Below, one piece after another: positions 35,679 to 49,593 of a stretch of DNA of 64,000 nt. The notes below the pieces were generated by a model that saw only the letters and a program-made list of their open reading frames with translations, did not search any database and had not been told where the DNA came from. Position 1 is the first letter of the stretch, and every line of letters starts with the position of its first letter. Where the stretch lies: NCBI GenBank assembly GCA_031216445.1, contig CM062197.1, forward strand, positions 26,252,001-26,316,000, read 5' to 3'. A program made the position numbers and the translations under genes. The DNA is from Lateolabrax maculatus. Lineage: Eukaryota; Chordata; Actinopteri; Acropomatiformes; Lateolabracidae.

Positions 35679-36159
35679 CACTGTAAATGCAAACATGGTA
35701 TTTAATTAAAAATAGTAAATTGACTTAAATCATTTTTTATCAAATTGCTATTAACACTCACTTTTAGTAAGTTACTTGTAATTTGTGGTTGAAAAATCTC
35801 ACCAGCTCAGTCTACTTGAACTGGATTAATTTAGAAAAAGTATGTTTTCGATAATTGTGCTTTTACAAGTACATTTACTCAATACTGCACTTAAGTACAA
35901 AGTACTTTAAGTACTTTACTTTTTTTTTCATATTACTGTCTACTTTTACTCCACTACATTTCAGAGGGAAATATTGTACTTTTTACATCACTGCATATGT
36001 AATAATACATACGCGATATATAATAATAATCAGTAGTATGCTACTTTTAATTTTAATATTTTAAGTATTTCTTTTTGTGGTTATATGTTTTTTACTTAAT
36101 TGAAATTTTCACTGCAGGAGCTGTATTGTAAAAGAGTAGTTTCACGGAGTGGTATTAGT

Positions 36160-36360
36160 ACTTTTGCTTCGATTTGAAAACTTCGCCGGCTTTTTTTTTT
36201 TTTTCCCGACCTGTGGGCATGCGCAACTCCGTCCTCTCTACGCCTGACGGTATGTCAACAACACACCCGCAACGGACGAGGAGCTGGACCTAATCCCTGC
36301 AACAGCACTCGTTAAGGTTATTTTCAGCATTCTTGTGCTTGGCACACTCATTTGGTGAGT
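36160..36360 (+). promoter_or_regulatory. CpG-rich promoter-like region and putative leader exon 1, copy 5
   Basis: Counterpart of 13010-13210; NRF1-like GCATGCGCA at 36217-36225 and donor GTGAGT at 36355. Confidence 0.45.
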
Positions 36361-36874
36361 AATATTTTACCCTTGTTTAGACCGTTTTCTTTCTGTAAGT
36401 AAGCGCCATATTTTTCGTGCTTGCTAGTAATGATGTGTGTTGTAATGTCAGCTAACGCTGCCTCAGAGCTATATAGCTCTGAGCTAGCTGAACTATATCA
36501 TGGACATAACGTGTCTTACTTTTGTCACGTTAAAGTTGAGGAGAAACTTTAGTGTAGCGGTCGCGGGCGTGCTCGTCACGTGCACGCGCACACCCGCTGT
36601 CGGAGTTGATTTTTTTTTCTGAGGCCAGTCATCTATGAGTACTCACTCACGATGAGAGACTGATCCCGGCGGTTTGTGAGTTTCCATGAGCAGGAGGGCA
36701 TTCACATGGCAGAACATCAGAACAAGTCTGGATGTATCATTTTATTTTACGTTCGGCTGTTAAGTTAGGACTATGCTAACTTAATGTTATTTTATTTAAC
36801 CCTCCTCACTTAACACTAGTCATATTTGTAGCTGTGTCGTTTCCATGGTTACCACGTTTAGCGCGCCCAATGAG

Positions 36875-36998
36875 CCGGTCACCCGCTCCACTCAGTGTGA
36901 TCATTCTGCAGGATCAATGAACTGTCAGCGTGTTTAATCAATCATAACTCTGAATACTAAACTGATTTTCACGGGATTGTTTAATGCAAACGTCACAC

Positions 36999-37031
<33 letters not shown>

Positions 37032-37535
37032 TAGATATATATAATATATACAGATATATAGGGAGAGAGAGATAGATAGATAGATATAGATTTTCATTTT
37101 TTTTGATATATATGTAGATATACATATTCATTTTTTCTGAGATCTAACTTCTGTCTATTGTGTTTTATCTTATATTGATGTATAATGTTGTATTGTTTCT
37201 TCATTTTTCAACTTATTAAAATAGCTGAGTAGTACACAATCTGCTTCTGCTTCTCTATCATATATTAGTGTTTTTATATATATGTGTGTGTGTGTGTGTA
37301 TTATATTATATCATACATAGCATATATCACATACCAGAATATTCTATTACCGTTATGCCTATTATGTATATTAAAATACGCCGAATCATGTGTCCGGTAT
37401 CATGCCTACATGTATGACGTTTGCAGAAAAAAATCCCGTGAAAATCAGTTTAGTATTCAGAGTTATGATTAATTAAATGCATTGACACTTCATTGTACCT
37501 GCAGACAGATTACACTGAGTGGAGCGGGTGACCGG
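36875..37535. mobile_element. nested inverted-repeat element, copy 5
   Basis: Counterpart of 13725-14387, with arms at about 36875-37005 and 37410-37535. It is two bases shorter because of the central TA run. Confidence 0.7.
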
Positions 37536-37708
37536 TCCAAGATGGCGGCCCCACGTCTCGTCAGCGCCAATAGGCAGTAGCGGTCGATGCGGCGTCTACT
37601 CTTAATATGTCTATGCCGCACACTGTTTACTTGCGCAGTGCTTGTCTGATCACACGAGGAGCGCAGTGAGAGCCCGCAGATCAGATTTGGGACAGACAAA
37701 AGGGTCTC
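37536..37708 (+). promoter_or_regulatory. promoter-like block with YY1 and CCAAT motifs, copy 5
   Basis: AAGATGGCGGC at 37539-37549 and CCAAT at 37567-37571, as in copy 2. Confidence 0.5.
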
Positions 37709-37933
37709 CCTGTCTGTCTTTTTATCATAGCCTGTTACCATTGCTGGCATACTCAGTGGCCTAAGTTATTCTTTAAGGTTATGTTGTCTAGAATATGTAC
37801 ATTACAATACTGTCTTTGTGGGTAATAGGCCTATGTTACAGTTTTCACTTGTACTGGAAACAAGATGTTTATGAGTTGTGGTGAGCTTTGGTTGTGTTAA
37901 ATTGTTGTATTCTTCTTAACTGTCCCCTTCCAG

Positions 37934-37980
37934 GCTCAGGCAGATGGTGATCAATCCACAGTTCCCTTGATACCACATAA
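37934..37980 (+). other. putative leader exon 2, copy 5
   Basis: Acceptor CCTTCCAG before and donor GTGAGT after; contains the same eight-codon upstream frame (ATG at 37944). Confidence 0.5.
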
Positions 37981-38204
37981 GTGAGTCATTTGCCATTTAC
38001 CTTTTGTACTGCTGTGTTCATTTGGTAGCTGTTCTTGTCTTAAAGAAGTGAAATGATTAAAAGCTTGATAATTAGATAGATTTTTGCAAGGATTTAGTTG
38101 TTTTCTGTTGCTCTGGTATTTCAAGTCTGATACTGCATGTTAGTGTTTTTGTTTTTTGTTTCTATTTTGCTGGGCTTGATGCTAAAATGATCTTTTCTTT
38201 TCAG

Positions 38205-41200
38205 ATTTTTCAAGAAGACAAAAAACTTCCTATGCAGTGGTCGTGTAAGTACTGCACATTTTGTGCTGAAAAGAGGTGCTTCTTACTTAAGCATTACCGC
38301 TTAAAACACGGGTGCCACACTCGAATATCACCACTACCGTGCCTTTATAAGGAGTGCCTGTGCACATTTAAATCTTTCAATGCACTCAAAGTCCACTTAT
38401 CAACATGGCACACTCAAAAGGACCTGGGGAACGTGGGTGAAACTGCTTTCCATTGTCAGCTGTGTGACTTTGTGGAGCCTTGCACTGGAGCTGACTTTTT
38501 TACCCATTTACGAAGACATTTGAAGCTGAAGCAAAAGGTTTCCCGTCCATATCAAGGCTGTAGCTTTCAGAGCAATGTTTATTCAACCTTTAATGCACAT
38601 AAAAGCAAAGAACATCAAGACCACAATAAGATGGCATTCAAACCTGAAATTGTGTCACATAATGTACTTGAGGTACCTCCACCTAATATAAATATTCAAC
38701 CTGAGGATAGTGCCCCTGAAACTGATCAGGTTGAGTTTGAGGTTACTGAGCTCAATGAAGATGTGGGAGACTTGGAGAGTCAGTTGGAACATAATGTAGC
38801 TGCTGTTTTTCTGAAAATGCCATCGATTCTTAACATCTCTGAAAATGCCCTGCAAGAAGTTATAGAGCAGATCAACCAAATTTATGTGCTTTCACAGCCA
38901 TTGTTACATACCTCGGTTGGAAAAATACTAAATCAACATTGTGGAGATGTTGAGGACTCTTAAGTGAGTGAGATAGCTAAAGTATTTACTGAGAATAATG
39001 TATTCCTGAAATTCACTTCTACTAGGGGGTCATTGTCAACCACTAGCAAGCGAACATCATACATTTGAAAAGAATTCTCAGTGGTGACGCCTATTGAGTT
39101 TGTCCTAAAAAATGACAGGCAGACAGTTGTGTATATCCCCATACTAAAAATGCTGCAGACATTACTAAACAATGGAGAAATTTTAGATAAGGCCATGTCA
39201 TCTGAGACAAATTTGTCACAAGGATACAGATCTCACAGGGATGGTTACCGGTTTAAAGACAATTCTCTCTTGACAGAGGAAGAATTCAGGATTGCTCTTT
39301 TCTTGTACATAGATGATTTTGAGGTGGCTAAGCCCTTGGGAACCTCCAGAAAGAAACACAAGCTGCCATCTACTGGGTACTTGGAAATCTACACCCTAAA
39401 TATCGCTCCTCTCTTCATTCCATTCAGCTTGCTCTACTCATCATCGCTGAAGATGATATCAGGAAGTTGACTTTAAATGAGAGACCACAGTCTATTGAAG
39501 AATTAAAAGTGCAACTGGTAGATAAACTGTCACTGCAGTATGACTTTAAACTGCAGTATGAAGATCAAGACTTCCATAATGCCCTCTGCAATTTGACTGA
39601 AATAACTGATTTACCTGAAAGAGCTACGCTCAAAATCATCCCTCTTGTGACTCTCCATTTAACCGCATTGTCATCACCCACCACAACATCAGACACTGAG
39701 TGCAGCACAGCAGACACTGAGATCCTGTCGACAGGAAGAGCATCACCATCGCTAAGACAACAGTGGCCAGATTTCTTTGACATACCCAATTTCTCAGTTG
39801 ATGTTGACTATAGACTCAGACAGGCAGATCTTGCCTTTATGAAGGATGGAACACGTATGACTCTACCACGAGATATGAAGCATGACATACTAGAAAAGCT
39901 TGCTGAGACGATGTACAGTTTCAAGGCTTACCCTAAAGATGATGACTTCAGCAGTGTTGCAAAAGCACTAATTAGCAAACACCCCTGCCTCACTGAGCCT
40001 GGACCACACAGATGGTATGGCTGGAAAAACAGCCTTAAATTATCGCACAAAGCTTCAAAAAGCTGGATGTGAGGATGTAGCAATCAATGGAGGCAAAAGA
40101 AGTAAAGGCAACCCAGAAGGAGAATCCTCAAGCAAGAATATCAAACGGCCAAAAAGAGGTGAAGCAAACTACCTACCTAACTTACCTGAAGGACATGATG
40201 AAACAAGCCTTGAAAATGCCAGAAAGGTTCTCGTGGAAGAAATGAAGAAGAAACAACCCAATGGCACTCTCATCTCACAAATGATGGACCAATCATTCCC
40301 ACTACGCAGACAAGAAATTGTAGAAAAGGAACCTGCTGTACAGAACATTGTTGAACGATGGCCAGCACTCTTCACAGACAGGTAAACTATTTTTGTTCTC
40401 AACCAATAAAATAATGTCTATCAAAAAGAAATTCAAGGTGTGTGGCTAGAAATCCAAACACACTTGTTGGAATGTTAACACTTCTGCCATCTCTCCATCC
40501 CTACCCACCCCTCTCTCTACTTTTCAGGTGTTTGCTGAGTTCAACAGAATCGCAAGTAAGAATCTTGAGGGTGACTTCTTTGAGGCTCTGGACCAGTATA
40601 CCCCACGTTTCATTGAACTTTTCAAAACAAGAAGGGGAACTGTTGGCCAGAAGCTCAGTGAGCTGATGCAGCACATGAGCTGGATGGTAAGTAGGTTAAT
40701 TTTGCTTTTGATCTGTGTGATAGTTCATCAATCAAGTTCTAAATGAGATGATCCAGCCCAACCTATTCTATTTCCTGTCTGACTTGTGCTTGTGCCTTGC
40801 AAATTACTCTGTTAACTGGTCTTTTCTCTCTCTGTGTATCATTAGACACCAGACGTGACAGTACTTCGCTCTGTTGTCCTCAAAGGCATTCCTATTTTAC
40901 TTGGTGACGACTCCAGTGAATTCTTCAAGACATGCTCTGTAAGTACTTGCACATAAGAAAAAGTTTGGTCTGCATTAAAATAGAACTATATCTGTGCTGA
41001 CATAGAAGATGTAATTTTATCTGCACAATATACAATATACATTTTGTACAGTGATTGATGTATTTTGTATGGCAATTCCTCCACAGCTAATCTGAGAGGT
41101 ATTTAAACAGCCAGTAAATAAAAATGAAATTTGCCACATAAACGTTGTACACATTAATTAATTGTAAATCTAAGGAGCAGGAGTCCAGGCTGAAAAGTCA

Positions 41201-41731
41201 GTGTCACTGTTTAAGAATATATGGACCTTGTGGACCATAGCTTTAGTTTAATCATACCACATTTATTTTGTTGGTTATATTGTAACAATCCAGTGTGAAC
41301 ACATATTTAAAACCATATTCCCTAGCAAATGCTTTCAACATTAAAAATGAATGTTTTAGAAGAGCATAAATTGCCATGCTGAAGAATGTGTGTGTGTGTC
41401 TTTGTAGGGTACAGTGAGAGACGAGGCCCTAGAATGCACTGTCGGTGTGCTGACAGTTGTCAGTGAAGATAATCCTCATGAGGGTCCAAGTTCAGTAGAC
41501 CTCCAGCCCATCTCCACTGCCATCATTCTGGAGGGAGGTATCATCTTGGATCATATAAAAAAACTTGCCTCAGGCAGTTTGTCTGTTATTTGGGCTTACA
41601 TATGCTTTGCATTTGGATTACCCAAAATGCATGGCAAATACACTCAACTTCATTCAGACTGTGATGCTTGGACTGGGAAAGAAAACCTCCCACCAAAACT
41701 GTTAACTTTGAAGAACAGTCTACTGGGTTAG
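38205..41731 (+). pseudogene. zinc-finger/SAMD3-like fusion gene, copy 5 (with leader)
   Basis: Exons are 38205-40381, 40528-40686, 40846-40938 and 41408-41731; likely start ATG at 38232; stops at 38961-38963 and 39066-39068. Has the Cys-to-Arg change in the fourth finger and all other variants of copy 2. Confidence 0.75.
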
Positions 41732-43082
41732 ACCAGTAAAGAGCCATCAGCTGTCAGATAGCACTTTGTAAATTATGCAGCAGTTAATGTTCTCCTGTTA
41801 TCAGAGAAAGTTTTATGCTTTCATGCAACTGAGCTGGCTTGTTTATGATCTCAAAAAAAAAAAAAATTCTATTAAAGTGTACCATGTTATGCTAGTATGC
41901 TAATGGTGGAAATAGCGCCACCTTGTGTTGCAAAGAGTTGTTAGATAATGTTGTCAGAAAGGAACCTAGCAAGGTTGACCTGTTTACATTTGTGTTTTGG
42001 GAAAACTTTTAATTATAGTAGTTATAATGTAGTACAAATACAAAACCCAAGGAGTGATGTTTTTCTGTGTTGGTTTAAACCTTGGACTGATGCTCGCTTT
42101 GGGACACAAAAGCATTTGTTGTACTTTCAGTTTTGATCAGAAATGCAATGATTTTGCATGCACTGAAGTCCTGTAATTATCAGGTGTTTACCTGTTTAAT
42201 ATTGTGAGACTGTTACATGCATAGAATTAGCTCACAAAAATGTGGTTTTATTTTTGCCATGTCCATGTCATGTTCTACAGTCAAATCAAACCACAAGTTT
42301 GTTGTTTAGCTGCTGTTTTGTACTTGAATGTACAAGAAAGTGATACTTGGGAACAGAACACTTGAGGCTGAATAATAGATTTAATGCATATTGTTATTAC
42401 AATAGCCTAACAGACATAGATCACACTATGAGCAATTTTGCAACTAGCTTTAAAATACATTAAATATGACAAGAGGATAGAGAACAGTCATTTTATTGTT
42501 TATTGTAAGGTTATTACATGAGTGATAAAACACACATTTTATATTGGAGAATTGGAATCAAAAGTAACAATATCGAACATTTATTGTTCAGTCTAGATCT
42601 GTCAGTGATGCAATTATTTTTTTAATAAATGTTGTAATGCAGCTGAACAAACCCAGTGAGTGTTCTTTTAAAGTATATGTTTGTGGTGTTTTTCCCTTTA
42701 TTAGGTAATAACAGCTAAAATAGATAAGAAATGGGAGAAGGACAAGGACCCATTCAAGGAAATTGGTTTGTTTAATTTAACTGAACTGAAATGAACTGAA
42801 AAAAAATGAGTGAGTAGTAAGTAGTAGGTATCATAATTCTAAGTGGGGTTAAATTTGTATCAAGCAGTCCACACAAAATGAAAAAAATAAGTTAACACTA
42901 AGCATGGCTATTAAGTTACATGAACTTTTTTTTTTTTTTTTTAGTTGTACTACTTGATTTGGTACTGCACGCTTAAAATAAACAAGCTTTTCTAACTCAC
43001 TATTCTTAAGATTACTTTGCTTAATTTGCAACGAGTTTGCATACTTTTTTTAAGTAAGGTCAACTAATTAGATTTTACAGTG

Positions 43083-43662
43083 AGTATACGTACACACGTC
43101 TCCCGCAGAGCTATGTTGAAAGTCCCTCAATATTCAGTCGAGTATTGGCTAATGACCTGCAACACCTAGACGTGTCCAGTACAGTACTACAATATGTAGA
43201 TGATCTCTTGATATGTAGCACCTCCAAAGCTCAATGTGCACAAGACTCAGTCTCAGCCCTGATGGCTTTAGAAAAGGGGGCTCACAAGGTGAGTAAAAAT
43301 AAATTACAGTTTTGCCAGACACAGGTTGAATACTTAGGTAGACAACTCTGTGGCACTAAATGAGCTATAGTGCCCTCACAAATTGAGGCAGTATCGAAAG
43401 CTCCCAAACCACAAACGGTGAGACACATGTCGTCATTTCTGCCATCTCAGCTTTACTAGAAGCCATACACCATCCAAAAGTGTTAGCCATCATTAAATGC
43501 GTAGCTCATCAAAAAACGAATTCCCTGATAGCTAAAGGCAACAACTTAGCAGATGAAGCCGCAAAACGCATAGCTACACCCACCTGTATAGGACCACTGC
43601 TAGTAGCTGGAGATTGTGAACCACTGACAAACTTATATATATATGATATATATATATATATA

Positions 43663-43713
<51 letters not shown>

Positions 43714-43995
43714 CTATATATATGTGCTGCTATGTAATAGCAGCACAACATCAGGCAAGTCCATATGCACATTCTGTATGGGCAAAAAGGGGGGCAAGTA
43801 TAATCACTGAAGAAGGTCCATCACATGGGCTATGGCGAAGTGCACATGGACATATTGTCCTCCCAACATCTTTGGTACAGGTTGCTACACGTAGTGCGCA
43901 TGGTCAGGACCATTGCACAAGTGGGGAGGTGTTGAGACGCCTTCAAGCAGTCTGGTGGTCACCATTTTTCCGACCTGCGTTTGTAGCTGAGACAA
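43083..43995 (+). mobile_element. ERV pol remnant, short type, unit 6
   Basis: Counterpart of unit 3, including the GATA-interrupted TA run (43634-43710). RT palm open 43145-43363; integrase start 43722-43995, cut at the usual base. Confidence 0.75.
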
Positions 43996-46900
43996 TTTTG
44001 CAAGGAAGGTTTTTTTCTGTTGCTCTGGTATTTCAAGTCTGATACTGCATGTTAGTGTTTTTGTTTTTTGTTTCTATTTTGCCGGGCTTGATGCTAAAAT
44101 GATCTTTTCTTTTCAGATTTTTCAAGAAGACAAAAAACTTCCTATGCAGTGGTTGTGTAAGTACTGCACATTTTGTGCTGAAAAGAGGTGCTTCTTACTT
44201 AAGCATTACCGCTTAAAACACGGGTGCCACACTCGAATATCACCACTACCGTGCCTTTATAAGGAGTGCCTGTGCACATTTAAATCTTTCAATGCACTCA
44301 AAGTCCACTTATCAACATGGCACACTCAAAAGGACCTGGGGAACGTGGGTGAAACTGCTTTCCATTGTCAGCTGTGTGACTTTGTGGAGCCTTGCACTGG
44401 AGCTGACTTTTTTACCCATTTACGAAGACATTTGAAGCTGAAGCAAAAGGTTTCCTGTCCATATCAAGGCTGTAGCTTTCAGAGCAATGTTTATTCAACC
44501 TTTAATGCACATAAAAGCAAAGAACATCAAGACCACAATAAGATGGCATTCAAACCTGAAATTGTGTCACATAATGTACTTGAGGTACCTCCACCTAATA
44601 TAAATATTCAACCTGAGGATAGTGCCCCTGAAACTGATCAGGTTGAGTTTGAGGTTACTGAGCTCAATGAAGATGTGGGAGACTTGGAGAGTCAGTTGGA
44701 ACATAATGTAGCTGCTGTTTTTCTGAAAATGTCATCGATTCTTAACATCTCTGAAAATGCCCTGCAAGAAGTTATAGAGCAGATCAACCAAATTTATGTG
44801 CTTTCACAGCCATTGTTACATACCTCGGTTGGAAAAATACTAAATCAACATTGTGGAGATGTTGAGGACTCTTAAGTGAGTGAGATAGCTAAAGTATTTA
44901 CTGAGAATAATGTATTCCTGAAATTCACTTCTACTAGGGGGTCATTGTCAACCACTAGCAAGCGAACATCATACATTTGAAAAGAATTCTCAGTGGTGAC
45001 GCCTATTGAGTTTGTCCTAAAAAATGACAGGCAGACAGTTGTGTATATCCCCATACTAAAAATGCTGCAGACATTACTAAACAATGGAGAAATTTTAGAT
45101 AAGGCCATGTCATCTGAGACAAATTTGTCACAAGGATACAGATCTCACAGGGATGGTTACCGGTTTAAAGACAATTCTCTCTTGACAGAGGAAGAATTCA
45201 GGATTGCTCTTTTCTTGTACATAGATGATTTTGAGGTGGCTAAGCCCTTGGGAACCTCCAGAAAGAAACACAAGCTGCCATCTACTGGGTACTTGGAAAT
45301 CTACACCCTAAATATCGCTCCTCTCTTCATTCCATTCAGCTTGCTCTACTCATCATCGCTGAAGATGATATCAGGAAGTTGACTTTAAATGAGAGACCAC
45401 AGTCTATTGAAGAATTAAAAGTGCAACTGGTAGATAAACTGTCACTGCAGTATGACTTTAAACTGCAGTATGAAGATCAAGACTTCCATAATGCCCTCTG
45501 CAATTTGACTGAAATAACTGATTTACCTGAAAGAGCTACGCTCAAAATCATCCCTCTTGTGACTCTCCATTTAACCGCATTGTCATCACCCACCACAACA
45601 TCAGACACTGAGTGCAGCACAGCAGACACTGAGATCCTGTCGACAGGAAGAGCATCACCATCGCTAAGACAACAGTGGCCAGATTTCTTTGACATACCCA
45701 ATTTCTCAGTTGATGTTGACTATAGACTCAGACAGGCAGATCTTGCCTTTATGAAGGATGGAACACGTATGACTCTACCACGAGATATGAAGCATGACAT
45801 ACTAGAAAAGCTTGCTGAGACGATGTACAGTTTCAAGGCTTACCCTAAAGATGATGACTTCAGCAGTGTTGCAAAAGCACTAATTAGCAAACACCCCTGC
45901 CTCACTGAGCCTGGACCACACAGATGGTATGGCTGGAAAAACAGCCTTAAATTATCGCACAAAGCTTCAAAAAGCTGGATGTGAGGATGTAGCAATCAAT
46001 GGAGGCAAAAGAAGTAAAGGCAACCCAGAAGGAGAATCCTCAAGCAAGAATTTCAAACGGCCAAAAAGAGGTGAAGCAAACTACCTACCTAACTTACCTG
46101 AAGGACATGATGAAACAAGCCTTGAAAATGCCAGAAAGGTTCTCGTGGAAGAAATGAAGAAGAAACAACCCAATGGCACTCTCATCTCACAAATGATGGA
46201 CCAATCATTCCCACTACGCAGACAAGAAATTGTAGAAAAGGAACCTGCTGTACAGAACATTGTTGAACGATGGCCAGCACTCTTCACAGACAGGTAAACT
46301 ATTTTTGTTCTCAACCAATAAAATAATGCCTATCAAAAAGAAATTCAAGGTGTGTGGCTAGAAATCCAAACACACTTGTTGGAATGTTAACACTTCTGCC
46401 ATCTCTCCATCCCTACCCACCCCTCTCTCTACTTTTCAGGTGTTTGCTGAGTTCAACAGAATCGCAAGTAAGAATCTTGAGGGAGACTTCTTTGAGGCTC
46501 TGGACCAGTATACCCCACGTTTCATTGAACTTTTCAAAACAAGAAGGGGAACTGTTGGCCAGAAGCTCAGTGAGCTGATGCAGCACATGAGCTGGATGGT
46601 AAGTAGGTTAATTTTGCTTTTGATCTGTGTGATAGTTCATCAATCAAGTTCTAAATGAGATGATCCAGCCCAACCTATTCTATTTCCTGTCTGACTTGTG
46701 CTTGTGCCTTGCAAATTACTCTGTTAACTGGTCTTTTCTCTCTCTGTGTATCATTAGACACCAGACGTGACAGTACTTCGCTCTGTTGTCCTCAAAGGCA
46801 TTCCTATTTTACTTGGTGACGACTCCAGTGAATTCTTCAAGACATGCTCTGTAAGTACTTGCACATAAGAAAAAGTTTGGTCTGCATTAAAATAGAACTA

Positions 46901-48992
46901 TATCTGTGCTGACATAGAAGATGTAATTTTATCTGCACAATATACAATATACATTTTGTACAGTGATTGATGTATTTTGTATGGCAATTCCTCCACAGCT
47001 AATCTGAGAGGTATTTAAACAGCCAGTAAATAAAAATGAAATTTGCCACATAAACGTTGTACACATTAATTAATTGTAAATCTAAGGAGCAGGAGTCCAG
47101 GCTGAAAAGTCAGTGTCACTGTTTAAGAATATATGGACCTTGTGGACCATAGCTTTAGTTTAATCATACCACATTTATTTTGTTGGTTATATTGTAACAA
47201 TCCAGTGTGAACACATATTTAAAACCATATTCCCTAGCAAATGCTTTCAACATTAAAAATGAATGTTTAGAAGAGCATAAATTGCCATGCTGAAGAATGT
47301 GTGTGTGTGTCTTTGTAGGGTACAGCGAGAGACGAGGCCCTAGAATGCACTGTCGGTGTGCTGACAGTTGTCAGTGAAGATAATCCTCATGAGGGTCCAA
47401 GTTCAGTAGACCTCCAGCCCATCTCCACTGCCATCATTCTGGAGGGAGGTATCATCATGGATCATATAAAAAAACTTGCCTCAGGCAGTTTGTCTGTTAT
47501 TTGGGCTAACATATGCTTTGCATTTGGATTACCCAAAATGCATGGCAAATACACTCAACTTCATTCAGACTGTGATGCTTGGACTGGGAAAGAAAACCTC
47601 CCACCAAAACTGTTAACTTTGAAGAACAGTCTACTGGGTTAGACCAGTAAAGAGCCATCAGCTGTCAGATAGCACTTTGTAAATTATGCAGCAGTTAATG
47701 TTCTCCTGTTATCAGAGAAAGTTTTATGCTTTCATGCAACTGAGCTGGCTTGTTTATGATCTCAAAAAAAAAAAAATTCTATTAAAGTGTACCATGTTAT
47801 GCTAGTATGCTAATGGTGGAAATAGCGCCACCTTGTGTTGCAAAGAGTTGTTAGATAATGTTGTCAGAAAGGAACCTAGCAAGGTTGACCTGTTTACATT
47901 TGTGTTTTGGGAAAACTTTTAATTATAGTAGTTATAATGTAGTACAAATACAAAACCCAAGGAGTGATGTTTTTCTGTGTTGGTTTAAACCTTGGACTGA
48001 TGCTCGCTTTGGGACACAAAAGCATTTGTTGTACTTTCAGTTTTGATCAGAAATGCAATGATTTTGCATGCACTGAAGTCCTGTAATTATCAGGTGTTTA
48101 CCTGTTTAATATTGTGAGACTGTTACATGCATAGAATTAGCTCACAAAAATGTGGTTTTATTTTTGCCATGTCCATGTCATGTTCTACAGTCAAATCAAA
48201 CCACAAGTTTGTTGTTTAGCTGCTGTTTTGTACTTGAATGTACAAGAAAGTGATACTTGGGAACAGAACACTTGAGGCTGAATAATAGATTTAATGCATA
48301 TTGTTATTACAATAGCCTAACAGACATAGATCACACTATGAGCAATTTTACAACTAGCTTTAAAATACATTAAATATGACAAGAGGATAGAGAACAGTAA
48401 TTTTATTGTTTATTGTAAGGTTATTACATGAGTGATAAAACACACATTTTATATTGGAGAATTGGAATCAAAAGTAACAATATCGAACATTTATTGTTCA
48501 GTCTAGATCTGTCAGTGATGCAATTATTTTTTTAATAAATGTTGTAATGCAGCTGAACAAACCCAGTGAGTGTTCTTTTAAAGTATATGTTTGTGGTGTT
48601 TTTCCCTTTATTAGGTAATAACAGCTAAAATAGATAAGAAATGGGAGAAGGACAAGGACCCATTCAAGGAAATTGGTTTGTTTAATTTAACTGAACTGAA
48701 ATGAACTGAAAAAAAATGAGTGAGTAGTAAGTAGTAGGTATCATAATTCTAAGTGGGGTTAAATTTGTATCAAGCAGTCCACACAAAATGAAAAAAATAA
48801 GTTAACACTAAGCATGGCTATTAAGTTACATGAACTTTTTTTTTTTTTTTTTAGTTGTACTACTTGATTTGGTACTGCACGCTTAAAATAAACAAGCTTT
48901 TCTAACTCACTATTCTTAAGATTACTTTGCTTAATTTGCAACGAGTTTGCATACTTTTTTTAAGTAAGGTCAACTAATTAGATTTTACAGTG
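43996..48992 (+). mobile_element. left-truncated gene-carrying segment, copy 6
   Basis: Usual integrase-intron junction on the left; right terminus ends at 48992, followed by AGTA. Unlike copy 3, it is followed by a full-length ERV remnant. Confidence 0.65.
44117..47642 (+). pseudogene. zinc-finger/SAMD3-like fusion gene, copy 6 (no promoter region)
   Basis: Exons are 44117-46293, 46440-46598, 46758-46850 and 47319-47642; likely start ATG at 44144; stops at 44873-44875 and 44978-44980. Carries the Phe and Asn variants of copy 3. Its 3' flank changes subtype, sharing two variants near 48350 and 48399 with the flank of copy 7 only. Confidence 0.75.
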
Positions 48993-49541
48993 AGTATACG
49001 TACACACGTCTCCCGCAGAGCTATGTTGAAAGTCCCTCAATATTCAGTCGAGTATTGGCTAATGACCTGCAACACCTAGACGTGTCCAGTACAGTACTAC
49101 AATATGTAGATGATCTCTTGATATGTAGCACCTCCAAAGCTCAATGTGCACAAGACTCAGTCTCAGCCCTGATGGCTTTAGAAAAGGGGGCTCACAAGGT
49201 GAGTAAAAATAAATTACAGTTTTGCCAGACACAGGTTGAATACTTAGGTAGACAACTCTGTGGCACTAAATGAGCTATAGTGCCCTCACAAATTGAGGCA
49301 GTATCGAAAGCTCCCAAACCACAAACGGTGAGACACATGTCGTCATTTCTGCCATCTCAGCTTTACTAGAAGCCATACACCATCCAAAAGTGTTAGCCAT
49401 CATTAAATGCGTAGCTCATCAAAAAACGAATTCCCTGATAGCTAAAGGCAACAACTTAGCAGATGAAGCCGCAAAACGCATAGCTACACCCACCTGTATA
49501 GGACCACTGCTAGTAGCTGGAGATTGTGAACCACTGACAAA

Positions 49542-49593
<52 letters not shown>

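Larger units (their letters stand above)
35679..43082 (+). mobile_element. complete CACTG-ended gene-carrying segment, copy 5
   Basis: Left terminus CACTGTAAAT at 35679 and right terminus ending at 43082, with AGTA at 35675-35678 and 43083-43086. It has the same internal order as copy 2. Differences noticed: two bases fewer in the central TA run of the nested element (near 37025) and T-to-G near 38100 in the intron before the zinc-finger exon. Confidence 0.6.
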
